The notes under the pieces are model-generated. The model searched no databases and had not been told where the DNA came from. It worked only from the letters and a program-made list of their open reading frames with translations. A DNA stretch of 20,083 nt from an uncultured Olsenella sp. (GTDB lineage Bacteria; Actinomycetota; Coriobacteriia; Coriobacteriales; Atopobiaceae): contig CAMXZR010000021.1 of the NCBI GenBank assembly GCA_947253595.1, positions 1 to 20,083 of the forward strand. The letters run 5' to 3'. Below are positions 1-6,527 of this stretch, in pieces (positions within the stretch are counted from its first letter, which is position 1; the number at the start of each line of letters is the position of its first letter). Made by a program: the position numbers and the translations under genes.

Positions 1-235
1 CTCTACGGTCACCGACTGGAAGATCGACCAGGCCATGGACGAGATCGAGAAGGGCGAGTTCGGCTCGGGCAAGACCATCACCGCCGACATGTCCAACGGC
101 GGCATCAGCCTGGGCAAGTTCTCCAGCAAGGTCCCCGAGGACGTCCAGGCCAAGATCAAGGAGCTCTCCGATCAGATCAAGAGCGACTCCTTCCTGACCG
201 ACGCCGAGGTCGAGGCCATCGCCTCCACCCTCTAG
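1..235 (+). CDS. BMP-family substrate-binding lipoprotein, C-terminal fragment (cut by window start)
   Basis: The reading frame is already open at base 2 and ends at TAG 233-235, giving the last 77 residues of a protein. It aligns without gaps to the C-terminus of the complete BMP-family lipoprotein at 930-2036. Shared stretches include DWKIDQAMDEIEKGEFGSGK and MSNGGISLGKFSSKVP, and the last ~25 residues diverge. BMP/PnrA-type proteins are extracytoplasmic receptors of ABC importers, and several characterised members bind purine nucleosides. That role is inferred here from the family and from the neighbouring deaminase. The signal peptide and most of the ligand domain lie outside the window. 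A methionine codon at 35 is internal and not the start. A hairpin terminator follows at 264-305. Confidence 0.85.
   Translation, partial: STVTDWKIDQAMDEIEKGEFGSGKTITADMSNGGISLGKFSSKVPEDVQAKIKELSDQIKSDSFLTDAEVEAIASTL
13..137 (+). repeat. Near-identical segment shared with 1814-1938 (paralogous BMP genes)
   Basis: Bases 13-75 are identical to 1814-1876 (63 bases). After a short divergent patch, bases 86-137 are identical to 1887-1938 (52 bases). The flanks on both sides differ at many positions, including at synonymous sites. The repeat is direct, offset by 1801 bases, and lies inside the coding regions of the two BMP lipoproteins. It reflects gene duplication, with either recent divergence of the tail or gene conversion of the core. 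Confidence 0.9.
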
Positions 236-263
236 GGCCAGGGCGCGCACAGACGCTCCAACA

Positions 264-305
264 CGGTGCCGGGATGTCCAGAGGGCACCCCGGCGCCGCA
301 CTTTT
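264..305 (+). terminator. Intrinsic terminator after first BMP gene
   Basis: Arm CGGTGCCGGG (264-273) pairs with CCCGGCGCCG (289-298), with one G-U pair. An inner extension TGTCC/GGGCA (275-279/283-287) closes on a 3-base loop. A run of four T (302-305) follows. It lies 29 bases after the TAG of the first BMP gene and 43 bases before the deaminase start, so it should separate the two transcripts at least partly. Confidence 0.65.
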
Positions 306-347
306 CAGGCGACGGGGACCGTCCACGTCGTGCGGATGGGAGGCCGG

Positions 348-845
348 ATGGCTAGGAAGAGCTTCGCCCACGAGGAGGACGTCGCGCTCCTGAGGAGGTG
401 CATCAAGGTCTCTCGTCAGTCGCGCGAGCACGGCAACACGCCCTTTGGGGCGATTCTGGTGTCCCCCGAAGGGGAGGTCCTCCTCGAGCAGGAGAACATC
501 GAGATAGACACCCACCGCTGCACCGGGCACGCCGAGACCCAGCTGGTCGACTGCGCGTCGCAGATGTACGGCAAGGACTACCTGGCTGACTGCTCGCTCT
601 ATACCTCGGCAGAGCCCTGCGCCATGTGCGCGGGTGCCATCTACTGGGCGGGTGTGGGCAGGGTCGTGTATGCGATGACCGAGCGCGCATTGCTTCGCCT
701 CACGGGTTCCAACGAGCAGAACCCCACCCTCGACCTGCCCTGCAGGCAGGTCTTTGCGGCGGGGCAGAAGGACATAGAGGTCATCGGACCCTTCGAGGAG
801 CTCGAGCAGGAGGCGGCTGACGTTCACCAGGGCTACTGGGGCTGA
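348..845 (+). CDS. Zinc-dependent nucleoside/guanine deaminase (CMP/dCMP deaminase fold)
   Basis: This 165-residue protein has the two zinc motifs of the cytidine/deoxycytidylate deaminase superfamily. The first is HAE (H61, catalytic E63, context GHAETQL); the second is PCAMC (C91 and C94), followed by AGAIYWAG. The segment LYTSAEPCAMCAGAIYWA is very like Bacillus guanine deaminase GuaD and unlike typical tRNA-editing TadA, so the substrate is probably guanine (to xanthine) or a purine nucleoside. The C-terminus VHQGYWG also fits the nucleoside-deaminase branch. The start at ATG 348 is preferred because GGGAGG (338-343) precedes it by 4 bases. In-frame GTG 330 and ATG 336 are possible but have poorer ribosome sites. 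It lies between two BMP lipoprotein genes, with no obvious terminator before the second, so co-transcription with it is likely. Substrate assignment is inference. Confidence 0.85.
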   Translation: MARKSFAHEEDVALLRRCIKVSRQSREHGNTPFGAILVSPEGEVLLEQENIEIDTHRCTGHAETQLVDCASQMYGKDYLADCSLYTSAEPCAMCAGAIYWAGVGRVVYAMTERALLRLTGSNEQNPTLDLPCRQVFAAGQKDIEVIGPFEELEQEAADVHQGYWG

Positions 846-929
846 GGTCGAACGCCCCTCTCGCCCGAGGGAACCCTGCGCCTCAAGAAAGAAGAGAAGC
901 CAGACTTTGAAGAGAAGGGAAGAAAGGCC

Positions 930-2036
930 ATGAGCGGCATTCCTGGGCAGCTGAAGAAGATGATGAGCCGGCGCGAGGCGCTGGTGCTTGGCGCGGGCTC
1001 GATGACCCTCGCCACGAGCCTCCTCGCGGGCTGCGGCTCCGATGGCGGCTCCACGTCAGGCGAGGGCGAGAAGGACCAGCCCAAGCGCGTGGCCATGGTC
1101 ATCAGCAGTCCCAAGAACGACGGCGGCTGGGGGCAGGGCCACTACGAGTCCCTGAAGCGTGCGATGGAGTCTCATCCCGGCTGGGAGATGCTCGAGCCCA
1201 AGGAGAGCGTGGCCGACGCCGACGCGGCGGACGCCGCGCAGAGCTACGTCGACCAGGACGTCGACCTCATCGTGGGGGCCGGTAACGAGTTCGCCTCCGT
1301 CTGGGCGGACGTCGTCGCAGAGGCCGCCGAGTCGCATCCCAAGGTGCACTTCCTCATCACCAACACCGATCCCGCAGTCGACCTAGCAGACTACCGGACC
1401 CTCGACAACCTCGAGACCGTGCTCACCGACCTCAGCCAGTCGGGCGCCCTCGCCGGCGTGGTCGCGGGCCTCATGACCAAGACCAGGAGCATCGGGTTCA
1501 TCGGTGGTGCCAAGCTGCCCACCACCCTCACCAAGTACGCCGCCTATCTTGCTGCGGCACAGAAGGTCACGCCGGGCGTCGAGGGCCACTACAACTTCGA
1601 GGCCGGCTTCACCGACGCCTCCCTGGGTGCTCGTCTGACCGAGAACTGGATCGTCGCCAACAACGTCGACATAATGTGGGGCGACGCCTCTGCGGTCGAC
1701 AACGGTGCCCGGCAGGCGCTGGAGGAGGCAGGTGCGGACACCCACTTCGACATCGCCCAGCCCATCGACATCGCGGGGGAGGACCAGGCGACGGTCATCA
1801 CCTCGACGGTCATCGACTGGAAGATCGACCAGGCCATGGACGAGATCGAGAAGGGCGAGTTCGGCTCGGGCAAGACGATCTCTGCGGACATGTCCAACGG
1901 CGGCATCAGCCTGGGCAAGTTCTCCAGCAAGGTCCCCGCGGACGTCCAGGCCAGGATCGAGGACTACTCCAAGCTCATCTCGACGGGAAGCTTCCTCTCT
2001 GATGCCGAGATAGAGGCCGTGAGGTCCACGCTCTAG
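930..2036 (+). CDS. BMP-family (PnrA/TmpC-like) nucleoside-binding lipoprotein
   Basis: The 368-residue precursor begins with a lipoprotein signal: SRREALVLG (13-21), a hydrophobic stretch, and lipobox LAGC with Cys35 as the lipidation site. The paired arginines (R14, R15) suggest Tat export, which is common for actinobacterial lipoproteins. After a Gly/Ser/Glu linker, a BMP domain covers about residues 52-340. It has the typical N-terminal VAMVISSPKNDGGWGQGHYE, the IGFIGGAKLP segment, and VDIMWGDASAVDNGARQA. The protein would sit on the outer membrane face and deliver ligand to an ABC permease not encoded in this window. Purine nucleosides are the best guess from the family and the purine genes around it. 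GGGAAGAAAGG lies just before ATG 930; ATG 960 or 963 would remove only the pre-signal residues. Its C-terminal region nearly duplicates the gene cut at the window start. A perfect-stem terminator follows. Confidence 0.9.
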   Translation: MSGIPGQLKKMMSRREALVLGAGSMTLATSLLAGCGSDGGSTSGEGEKDQPKRVAMVISSPKNDGGWGQGHYESLKRAMESHPGWEMLEPKESVADADAADAAQSYVDQDVDLIVGAGNEFASVWADVVAEAAESHPKVHFLITNTDPAVDLADYRTLDNLETVLTDLSQSGALAGVVAGLMTKTRSIGFIGGAKLPTTLTKYAAYLAAAQKVTPGVEGHYNFEAGFTDASLGARLTENWIVANNVDIMWGDASAVDNGARQALEEAGADTHFDIAQPIDIAGEDQATVITSTVIDWKIDQAMDEIEKGEFGSGKTISADMSNGGISLGKFSSKVPADVQARIEDYSKLISTGSFLSDAEIEAVRSTL

Positions 2037-2067
2037 TCGTTCGGGCGTCCTCCCTCCTGCTCTGCCG

Positions 2068-2102
2068 AGTCGGCGACGCCTTGAGAGGCGTCGCCGACTT
2101 TT
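2068..2102 (+). terminator. Strong intrinsic terminator after BMP gene
   Basis: A perfect 13-base-pair stem is formed by AGTCGGCGACGCC (2068-2080) and GGCGTCGCCGACT (2087-2099). The loop is 6 bases (TTGAGA), and the stem runs into TTTT (2099-2102). It lies 31 bases after the BMP stop codon and closes the lipoprotein/deaminase unit. Confidence 0.9.
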
Positions 2103-2160
2103 CTAAACTTCTCTCCAGTAATTCTAAGCAAGTGCAAAGAACGGGGATATACGGCACGGG

Positions 2161-2215
2161 CGTTGTATATAAAAATACATAACGAAAAAATAGGCAGGCA
2201 AACAAACTTTTTGCC
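2161..2215 (+). promoter_or_regulatory. AT-rich control region with two dyads upstream of xdhABC
   Basis: In a very GC-rich window this is a sharp AT-rich island. It contains TATAAA (2168-2173) as a possible -10 element, although no good -35 is visible. Two dyads are present. CGTTGTATAT (2161-2170) faces ATACATAACG (2175-2184), with 8 of 10 symmetric positions. GGCAAA (2197-2202) faces TTTGCC (2210-2215). The second contains CAAACTTTTTG (2203-2213), the exact reverse complement of a word in the ygeX promoter dyad (CAAAAAGTTTG, 17424-17434). Binding of a repressor or activator here is inference. Confidence 0.45.
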
Positions 2216-2558
2216 ATTTGCCGCGCCTTTCGTACCGTATGCGGCAGCCGAGAAAAAGCGTAATGCGCACGCACTGATAGCATGAAGGTTGCTAACGAGG
2301 TGGGGGAGGGCTAAACAATGGCTGGTTTCGGGCCAGCATTTCTCGTCTCGGAGGCAGGGGGAGCGGGTGCGAAGGGGATTGCGCCCACGACGTCCCAGCG
2401 CGTACTTCGACATTGCGGGTCGGGAGACGGCATCGCGGAACTTGGCTTTTGCGACATAGGGAGTTACGCCCCTCGCACCATGAGGAGCGCGAAGAGAGGG
2501 ACGCCGGGCAAAGAGGGAATGCCTGGCGGCGTGGGGTAACCAAGCGAAGGGGTGAACC
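2216..2558 (+). other. Long leader of xdhA, no convincing gene
   Basis: About 340 bases separate the AT-rich control region from the xdhA start. A frame of 73 codons (2318-2539) begins after GGGGGAGGG, but its composition looks non-coding and I recognise no family. Small hairpins are possible, for example GCTGG/CCAGC around 2320-2337. No known riboswitch consensus was recognised. AAGGGGTG just before ATG 2559 is the xdhA ribosome site. Confidence 0.4.
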
Positions 2559-4901
2559 ATGGAGAAGTTGAGGGAGGTCGGCAGGCCTCTGGTGCGCGTC
2601 GATGCGTACGACAAGGTCACCGGACGTGCCATGTACACGGACGACCTCTGCCCGAAGCCCTGCCTGGAGGCTCGGATTCTGCATTCGACCATAGGTAACG
2701 GCGTCGTCAAGTCCATCGACATCGGCGAGGCGCAGAAGGTCCCTGGCGTGGTGGGGATCTTCACCTGCTTCGACGTGCCCGACCACCCGTATCCCGTGGC
2801 CGGACACCCCTGGTACGCCGAGTCCAAGAAGGAGAAGCGCGACCTTCCCGATCGCAAGCTCCTCGACTCGCGCGTGCGCATCTACGGCGACAACATCGCT
2901 GCCGTCGTGGCCGAGGACACCGTGGCCTGCGACCGCGCGCTGGCAAAGATCAAGGTCGAGTACGAGGAGTATCCTGTCGTCTACGACCCCATCGAGTCGA
3001 TGAGGGGCACCGAGCACCCGGTCCAGGAGGGCAAGCCCGACAACATCGTGGCGCACACCCTGGCCAAGACGGACGACGAGAAGCTCGCCGGGTTGGGCTA
3101 CTCCTCTGTCGAGGACGCGGTGAATGACCCTCGGTACCACCACTACGAGCTTCACATGGAGACGGGCGAGCAGTCCCAGGTCCACATAGAGACCTGCACC
3201 TCCTACTGCTACGAGGAGAACGGTAAGATCGTCTGCGTGTCCTCCACCCAGATCCCGCACATCTGCCGCCGCGTCATCGGCCAGGCCCTGGGCATCCCCT
3301 GGGGCGACGTCCGTGTCATCAAGCCCTACATCGGCGGCGGTTTCGGCACCAAGCAGGACATCCACTACGAGCCCCTGAACGCATGGCTCTGCAGGCAGGT
3401 CGGCGGCCGTCCCGTTCGTCTCGAGCTCAGTCGCGAGGAGCTCTTCTACGCCACCAGCGGACGCCAGCCCAAGAGCTTCGACGTCGAGGCCGCCGTCGAC
3501 GACGACATGAACCTCCGCGCCCGCTCCATCAAGGGCTGGTCAAACACCGGTGGCTACATCCACCACGGTCATGCCCTGGTCCTGAACTCGGTCAACACCT
3601 TCCGCTGGCTGTACCACAGGCAAGAGGACGCGGTTCGCTGCGAGGCATGGACCATCCACACCAATGGCCCCCATACCGGTGCCATGCGCGCGTACGGCGT
3701 GCCCGAGGGCAACTGGGCGGCTGAGTGCCTCATGAGCGACATCGCCCATGACATGGGCTGGGACGGCGTCGAGTTCCGCCTGAAGAACGCCATCTACGAG
3801 GGCTACTACGACGAGTTCAGCCCCGGCAACTACATTGCCGCCCACACCTGCGGGCTGCCCGAGTGCGCCGAGAAGGGCAAGGCGTACATCGAGTGGGACA
3901 AGAAGAAGGCCGAGTACGCCAACGAGACCGGTCCCATCCGCCATGGCGTGGGCGTCTCGTTCTTCGTCTACAAGACCGCCGTCGCTCCCTTCGCACTCGA
4001 GACCGCGACAGCCGCAATCACGCTGAACCAGGACGGCAGCTTCCAGCTCCAGATGGGCGCGACCGAGATTGGCCAGGGTGCCGACACCGTCTTCTCGCAG
4101 ATGGCCGCCGAGGCGATTGGCGTCGACACCGAGGACGTGCACATCGTCTCGTTCCAGGACACGGACGTCACGCCCTATGACGCGGGTGCCTATGCCTCCC
4201 GTCAGACCTACGTGTCAGGAACCGCCGTCAAGCAGGCCGGAGAGAAGCTGCACAAGCAGATCATCGACTACGCCCACTACCTCTATCCGGGTGCCCAGGG
4301 CGAGTTCACCCTGCATGACCATGCCATCTGGGACTGCGTGGGCAACAAGGTCATCGAGCTTCCGGAGCTCGCGCTCGAGGCGTACTACAACACCGACCAC
4401 AATGACCAGCTCTATGCTCGCTCCACCGCCAACGTGCACACCAACACGATTGCCGTGGGCTGCAGCTTCGCCGATGTCACGGTCGACATGCCGCTGGGGC
4501 AGGTCACGGTCAACAAGATCATCAACGTGCAGGACTCCGGTCGCCTCATCAACCCCAAGCTCGTCGAGCAGCAGGTTCATGGCGGCATGGCCCAGTCCAT
4601 TGGCTTCGGCCTCTACGAGGAGGTCCAGGTCGATTCCAAGACGGGTCGCGTGCTCAATCCCACGCTGCTCGACTACAAGATCCCCACCACGATGGACGTG
4701 CCCGACCTCGAGGCCCAGTTCGTCGAGACCGACGACCCCACCGGCCCCTATGGCAACAAGGCGGTGGGAGAGACGCCCATCATCTCTCCTGCGACCGCGA
4801 TTCGCGATGCCATCCTGGACGCGACCGGCGTCAAGTTCTACCAGGAGCCGATGACCCCTCAGCGTCTCTTCGAGGGATTCAAGAAGGAGGGTCTCATCTA
4901 A
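2559..4901 (+). CDS. xdhA: Xanthine dehydrogenase, molybdenum-binding subunit
   Basis: This 780-residue protein matches the large subunit of three-subunit molybdenum hydroxylases (Escherichia coli XdhA is about 750). The N-terminal domain (about 10-130) is the aldehyde oxidase/xanthine dehydrogenase a/b hammerhead. The molybdopterin domain follows, with GGGFGTKQD (259-267), MRAYGVPEG (376-384, R377 in the substrate arginine region), GATEIGQGAD (500-509) and QVHGGMAQSIG (672-682). GNKAVGETP (732-740) carries the catalytic base Glu738. It would hydroxylate hypoxanthine and xanthine in the cytoplasm, passing electrons to XdhC and XdhB. The stop overlaps the xdhB start by one base (TAATG), implying translational coupling. 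The exact purine hydroxylated, and whether the cofactor needs labile selenium as in some anaerobic purine hydroxylases, cannot be told from sequence. Confidence 0.93.
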   Translation: MEKLREVGRPLVRVDAYDKVTGRAMYTDDLCPKPCLEARILHSTIGNGVVKSIDIGEAQKVPGVVGIFTCFDVPDHPYPVAGHPWYAESKKEKRDLPDRKLLDSRVRIYGDNIAAVVAEDTVACDRALAKIKVEYEEYPVVYDPIESMRGTEHPVQEGKPDNIVAHTLAKTDDEKLAGLGYSSVEDAVNDPRYHHYELHMETGEQSQVHIETCTSYCYEENGKIVCVSSTQIPHICRRVIGQALGIPWGDVRVIKPYIGGGFGTKQDIHYEPLNAWLCRQVGGRPVRLELSREELFYATSGRQPKSFDVEAAVDDDMNLRARSIKGWSNTGGYIHHGHALVLNSVNTFRWLYHRQEDAVRCEAWTIHTNGPHTGAMRAYGVPEGNWAAECLMSDIAHDMGWDGVEFRLKNAIYEGYYDEFSPGNYIAAHTCGLPECAEKGKAYIEWDKKKAEYANETGPIRHGVGVSFFVYKTAVAPFALETATAAITLNQDGSFQLQMGATEIGQGADTVFSQMAAEAIGVDTEDVHIVSFQDTDVTPYDAGAYASRQTYVSGTAVKQAGEKLHKQIIDYAHYLYPGAQGEFTLHDHAIWDCVGNKVIELPELALEAYYNTDHNDQLYARSTANVHTNTIAVGCSFADVTVDMPLGQVTVNKIINVQDSGRLINPKLVEQQVHGGMAQSIGFGLYEEVQVDSKTGRVLNPTLLDYKIPTTMDVPDLEAQFVETDDPTGPYGNKAVGETPIISPATAIRDAILDATGVKFYQEPMTPQRLFEGFKKEGLI

Positions 4902-5782
4902 TGTATGACATCGAATCGCTCCATTGCGCGACCAGTGTGGACGACGCCGTCCGGGCCCTCGCGAACGACCCCCAGGCAATCGTCGTCGCCGGCGGCACCG
5001 ACGTCCTCGTGAAGGTGCGCGAAGGCAAGCTCTCGGGTGCCCACCTCGTCTCGATCCACGAGCTCCACGACGAGCTCGATGGCGTCACCCTTGCCGAGGA
5101 CGGCACCGTGGAGATAGGGCCCATCACCTGGTTCCATCACGTGACCACGAGCCCCGTGATTCAGGCGACCGTCCCCACGCTGGGCGACGCCTGCGACACT
5201 CCCGGCGGTCCCCAGCTGCGCGTGTCCGGCACCATCGGCGGCAACGTCTGCAACGCCGCCACCTCTGCGGACTCCGCGTCGACGCTCTATGCCTATGGTG
5301 CCCTGCTCGACGTGAGGGGTCCCAAGGGAGAGCGCACCATTCCCATTGAGGAGTGGTATGCGGGGCCTGGTCGCTCCACCAAGGACCGCGACGAGGTCCT
5401 CGTCAAGATTCGCATTCCCAAGGACCACTACGAGGGCTTCACCGGACACTACTTCAAGTACGGCAAGCGTCGTGCTCTCGAGATCGCGACCATGGGCTGC
5501 TGCTGCCTGGCCAGGCTCTCGGCCGACAAGGGGACCGTCGACGACATCCGCCTCGCCTTCGGGGTGGCGGGACCCACGCCCATGAGGGCGAGGAATGCCG
5601 AGGACGGCGTGCGCGGACTTCCCATCGCCGATGCGGTCGAGAGGATCGGAGAGCTGGCCCAGGCGGACACCAATCCTCGCGACAGCTGGCGCGCCTCAAA
5701 GGAGTTCAGGCTGCAGCTCATCAAGGAGATGGCGAAGCGCTCTCTCACCGAGGCCGCGCGCAAGGGAGGGGCAGAGATCTAA
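4901..5782 (+). CDS. xdhB: Xanthine dehydrogenase, FAD-binding subunit
   Basis: The 293-residue protein has the length and motifs of the FAD subunit of molybdenum hydroxylases (E. coli XdhB about 290). IVVAGGTDVLVKVREGK (27-43) is the pyrophosphate-binding loop, and SGTIGGNVCNAATSADS (109-125) is the second FAD contact. The C-terminal CO-dehydrogenase flavoprotein domain covers about 180-290. It takes electrons from the Fe-S subunit and hands them to NAD+ or another acceptor. The start ATG 4901 shares its A with the xdhA TAA, and the stop TAA 5780-5782 in turn overlaps the next ATG. Translation along xdhABC is therefore probably coupled, giving equal subunit amounts. Confidence 0.93.
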   Translation: MYDIESLHCATSVDDAVRALANDPQAIVVAGGTDVLVKVREGKLSGAHLVSIHELHDELDGVTLAEDGTVEIGPITWFHHVTTSPVIQATVPTLGDACDTPGGPQLRVSGTIGGNVCNAATSADSASTLYAYGALLDVRGPKGERTIPIEEWYAGPGRSTKDRDEVLVKIRIPKDHYEGFTGHYFKYGKRRALEIATMGCCCLARLSADKGTVDDIRLAFGVAGPTPMRARNAEDGVRGLPIADAVERIGELAQADTNPRDSWRASKEFRLQLIKEMAKRSLTEAARKGGAEI

Positions 5783-6288
5783 TGGACATGAGAATCCTGA
5801 AGTGCACGGTCAACGGCAAGGAAGTCCAGGTGGGCTATGACCCCCGCGAGTCCCTGCTCGACACCCTGCGCAACCGTCTTCACCTTACCAGCGTCAAGCG
5901 TGGTTGCGAGGTCGGCGAGTGCGGGGCCTGCACCGTCCTCATAGACGGGGTTGCCACCGACACCTGCCTCTATCTAACTGACTGGGCCCAGGGCAAGGAG
6001 ATCCTGACCGTCGAGGGCCTCCAGGCCGCAGACGGCACGCTCCATCCCGTCCAGCAGGCGTTCGTGGACGAGTTTGCGGTCCAGTGCGGCTTCTGTATTC
6101 CCGGGCTCATCATGAGCACGGTCGAGATAGCAAACTCCGGCAAGACCTACAGCAGGGACGAGCTGCGCAAGCTGCTCTCCGGGCACCTCTGCCGCTGCAC
6201 GGGCTACCAGGACGTGATGAATGCGGTCGAGAAGGCCGTCGACTTCTGCCACGAGCGCGTCGGAGCAGAAGAGGCGACCACGGCCTAG
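5782..6288 (+). CDS. xdhC: Xanthine dehydrogenase, [2Fe-2S] subunit
   Basis: The protein has 168 residues from ATG 5782, which overlaps the xdhB stop by one base; ATG 5788 is an alternative. The plant-type ferredoxin domain has C42, C47, C50 and C62 (GCEVGECGACTVLIDG). The all-helical second domain has C102, C105 (QCGFC), C137 and C139 (CRC). All eight iron ligands are present. It relays electrons from the Mo site in XdhA to FAD in XdhB. The gene order Mo-FAD-FeS is that of E. coli xdhABC. A strong hairpin lies directly after the stop. Confidence 0.94.
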   Translation: MDMRILKCTVNGKEVQVGYDPRESLLDTLRNRLHLTSVKRGCEVGECGACTVLIDGVATDTCLYLTDWAQGKEILTVEGLQAADGTLHPVQQAFVDEFAVQCGFCIPGLIMSTVEIANSGKTYSRDELRKLLSGHLCRCTGYQDVMNAVEKAVDFCHERVGAEEATTA

Positions 6289-6291
6289 TCG

Positions 6292-6344
6292 GCGAGGGTG
6301 GTGCGGTGGTCGTTCCGCCGCACCACCACGCCAGGCACCCTCGC
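6292..6344 (+). terminator. Strong hairpin after xdhC, no U-tract
   Basis: GGTGGTGCGG (6297-6306) pairs perfectly with CCGCACCACC (6318-6327). Inner pairs extend the stem to about 13, closing on TCGTT. Outer arms GCGAGGG (6292-6298) and CCCTCGC (6338-6344) could form a competing structure. No T-run follows, so it may end or stabilise the xdh transcript rather than being a standard intrinsic terminator. Confidence 0.45.
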
Positions 6345-6527
6345 TTGCAAAACAGGTCGGGGACCGGGAGGCAACAATGGGTCCCCCATGTTTGGGCCGC
6401 ATCAGGACGCGGTCGGGTTCCATCCATACAAATCCAGGCTTCGCGCTGCATAAGGGTAGAAAGGAGGCGACCTCAGCCGCCCTCTAGGGACATTCTTGCA
6501 AACTCGCCAAGAAAGGAACGCTCACTC

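Noticed and set aside
2318..2539. Possible 73-residue gene in the xdhA leader
   Set aside because: It has a Shine-Dalgarno-like GGGGGAGGG but random-looking composition and codon use and no family. I kept it only as part of the leader description.
6377..6487. 36-codon frame after GGGAGG upstream of the purine permease
   Set aside because: It is short, has no recognisable feature, and overlaps a hairpin (ATGGG/CCCAT). Could be a leader peptide but nothing supports it.
6345..6527. Purine riboswitch before the permease
   Set aside because: The conserved loop and junction bases of the guanine/adenine aptamer were searched for by eye and not found here or before xdhA or ygeX.
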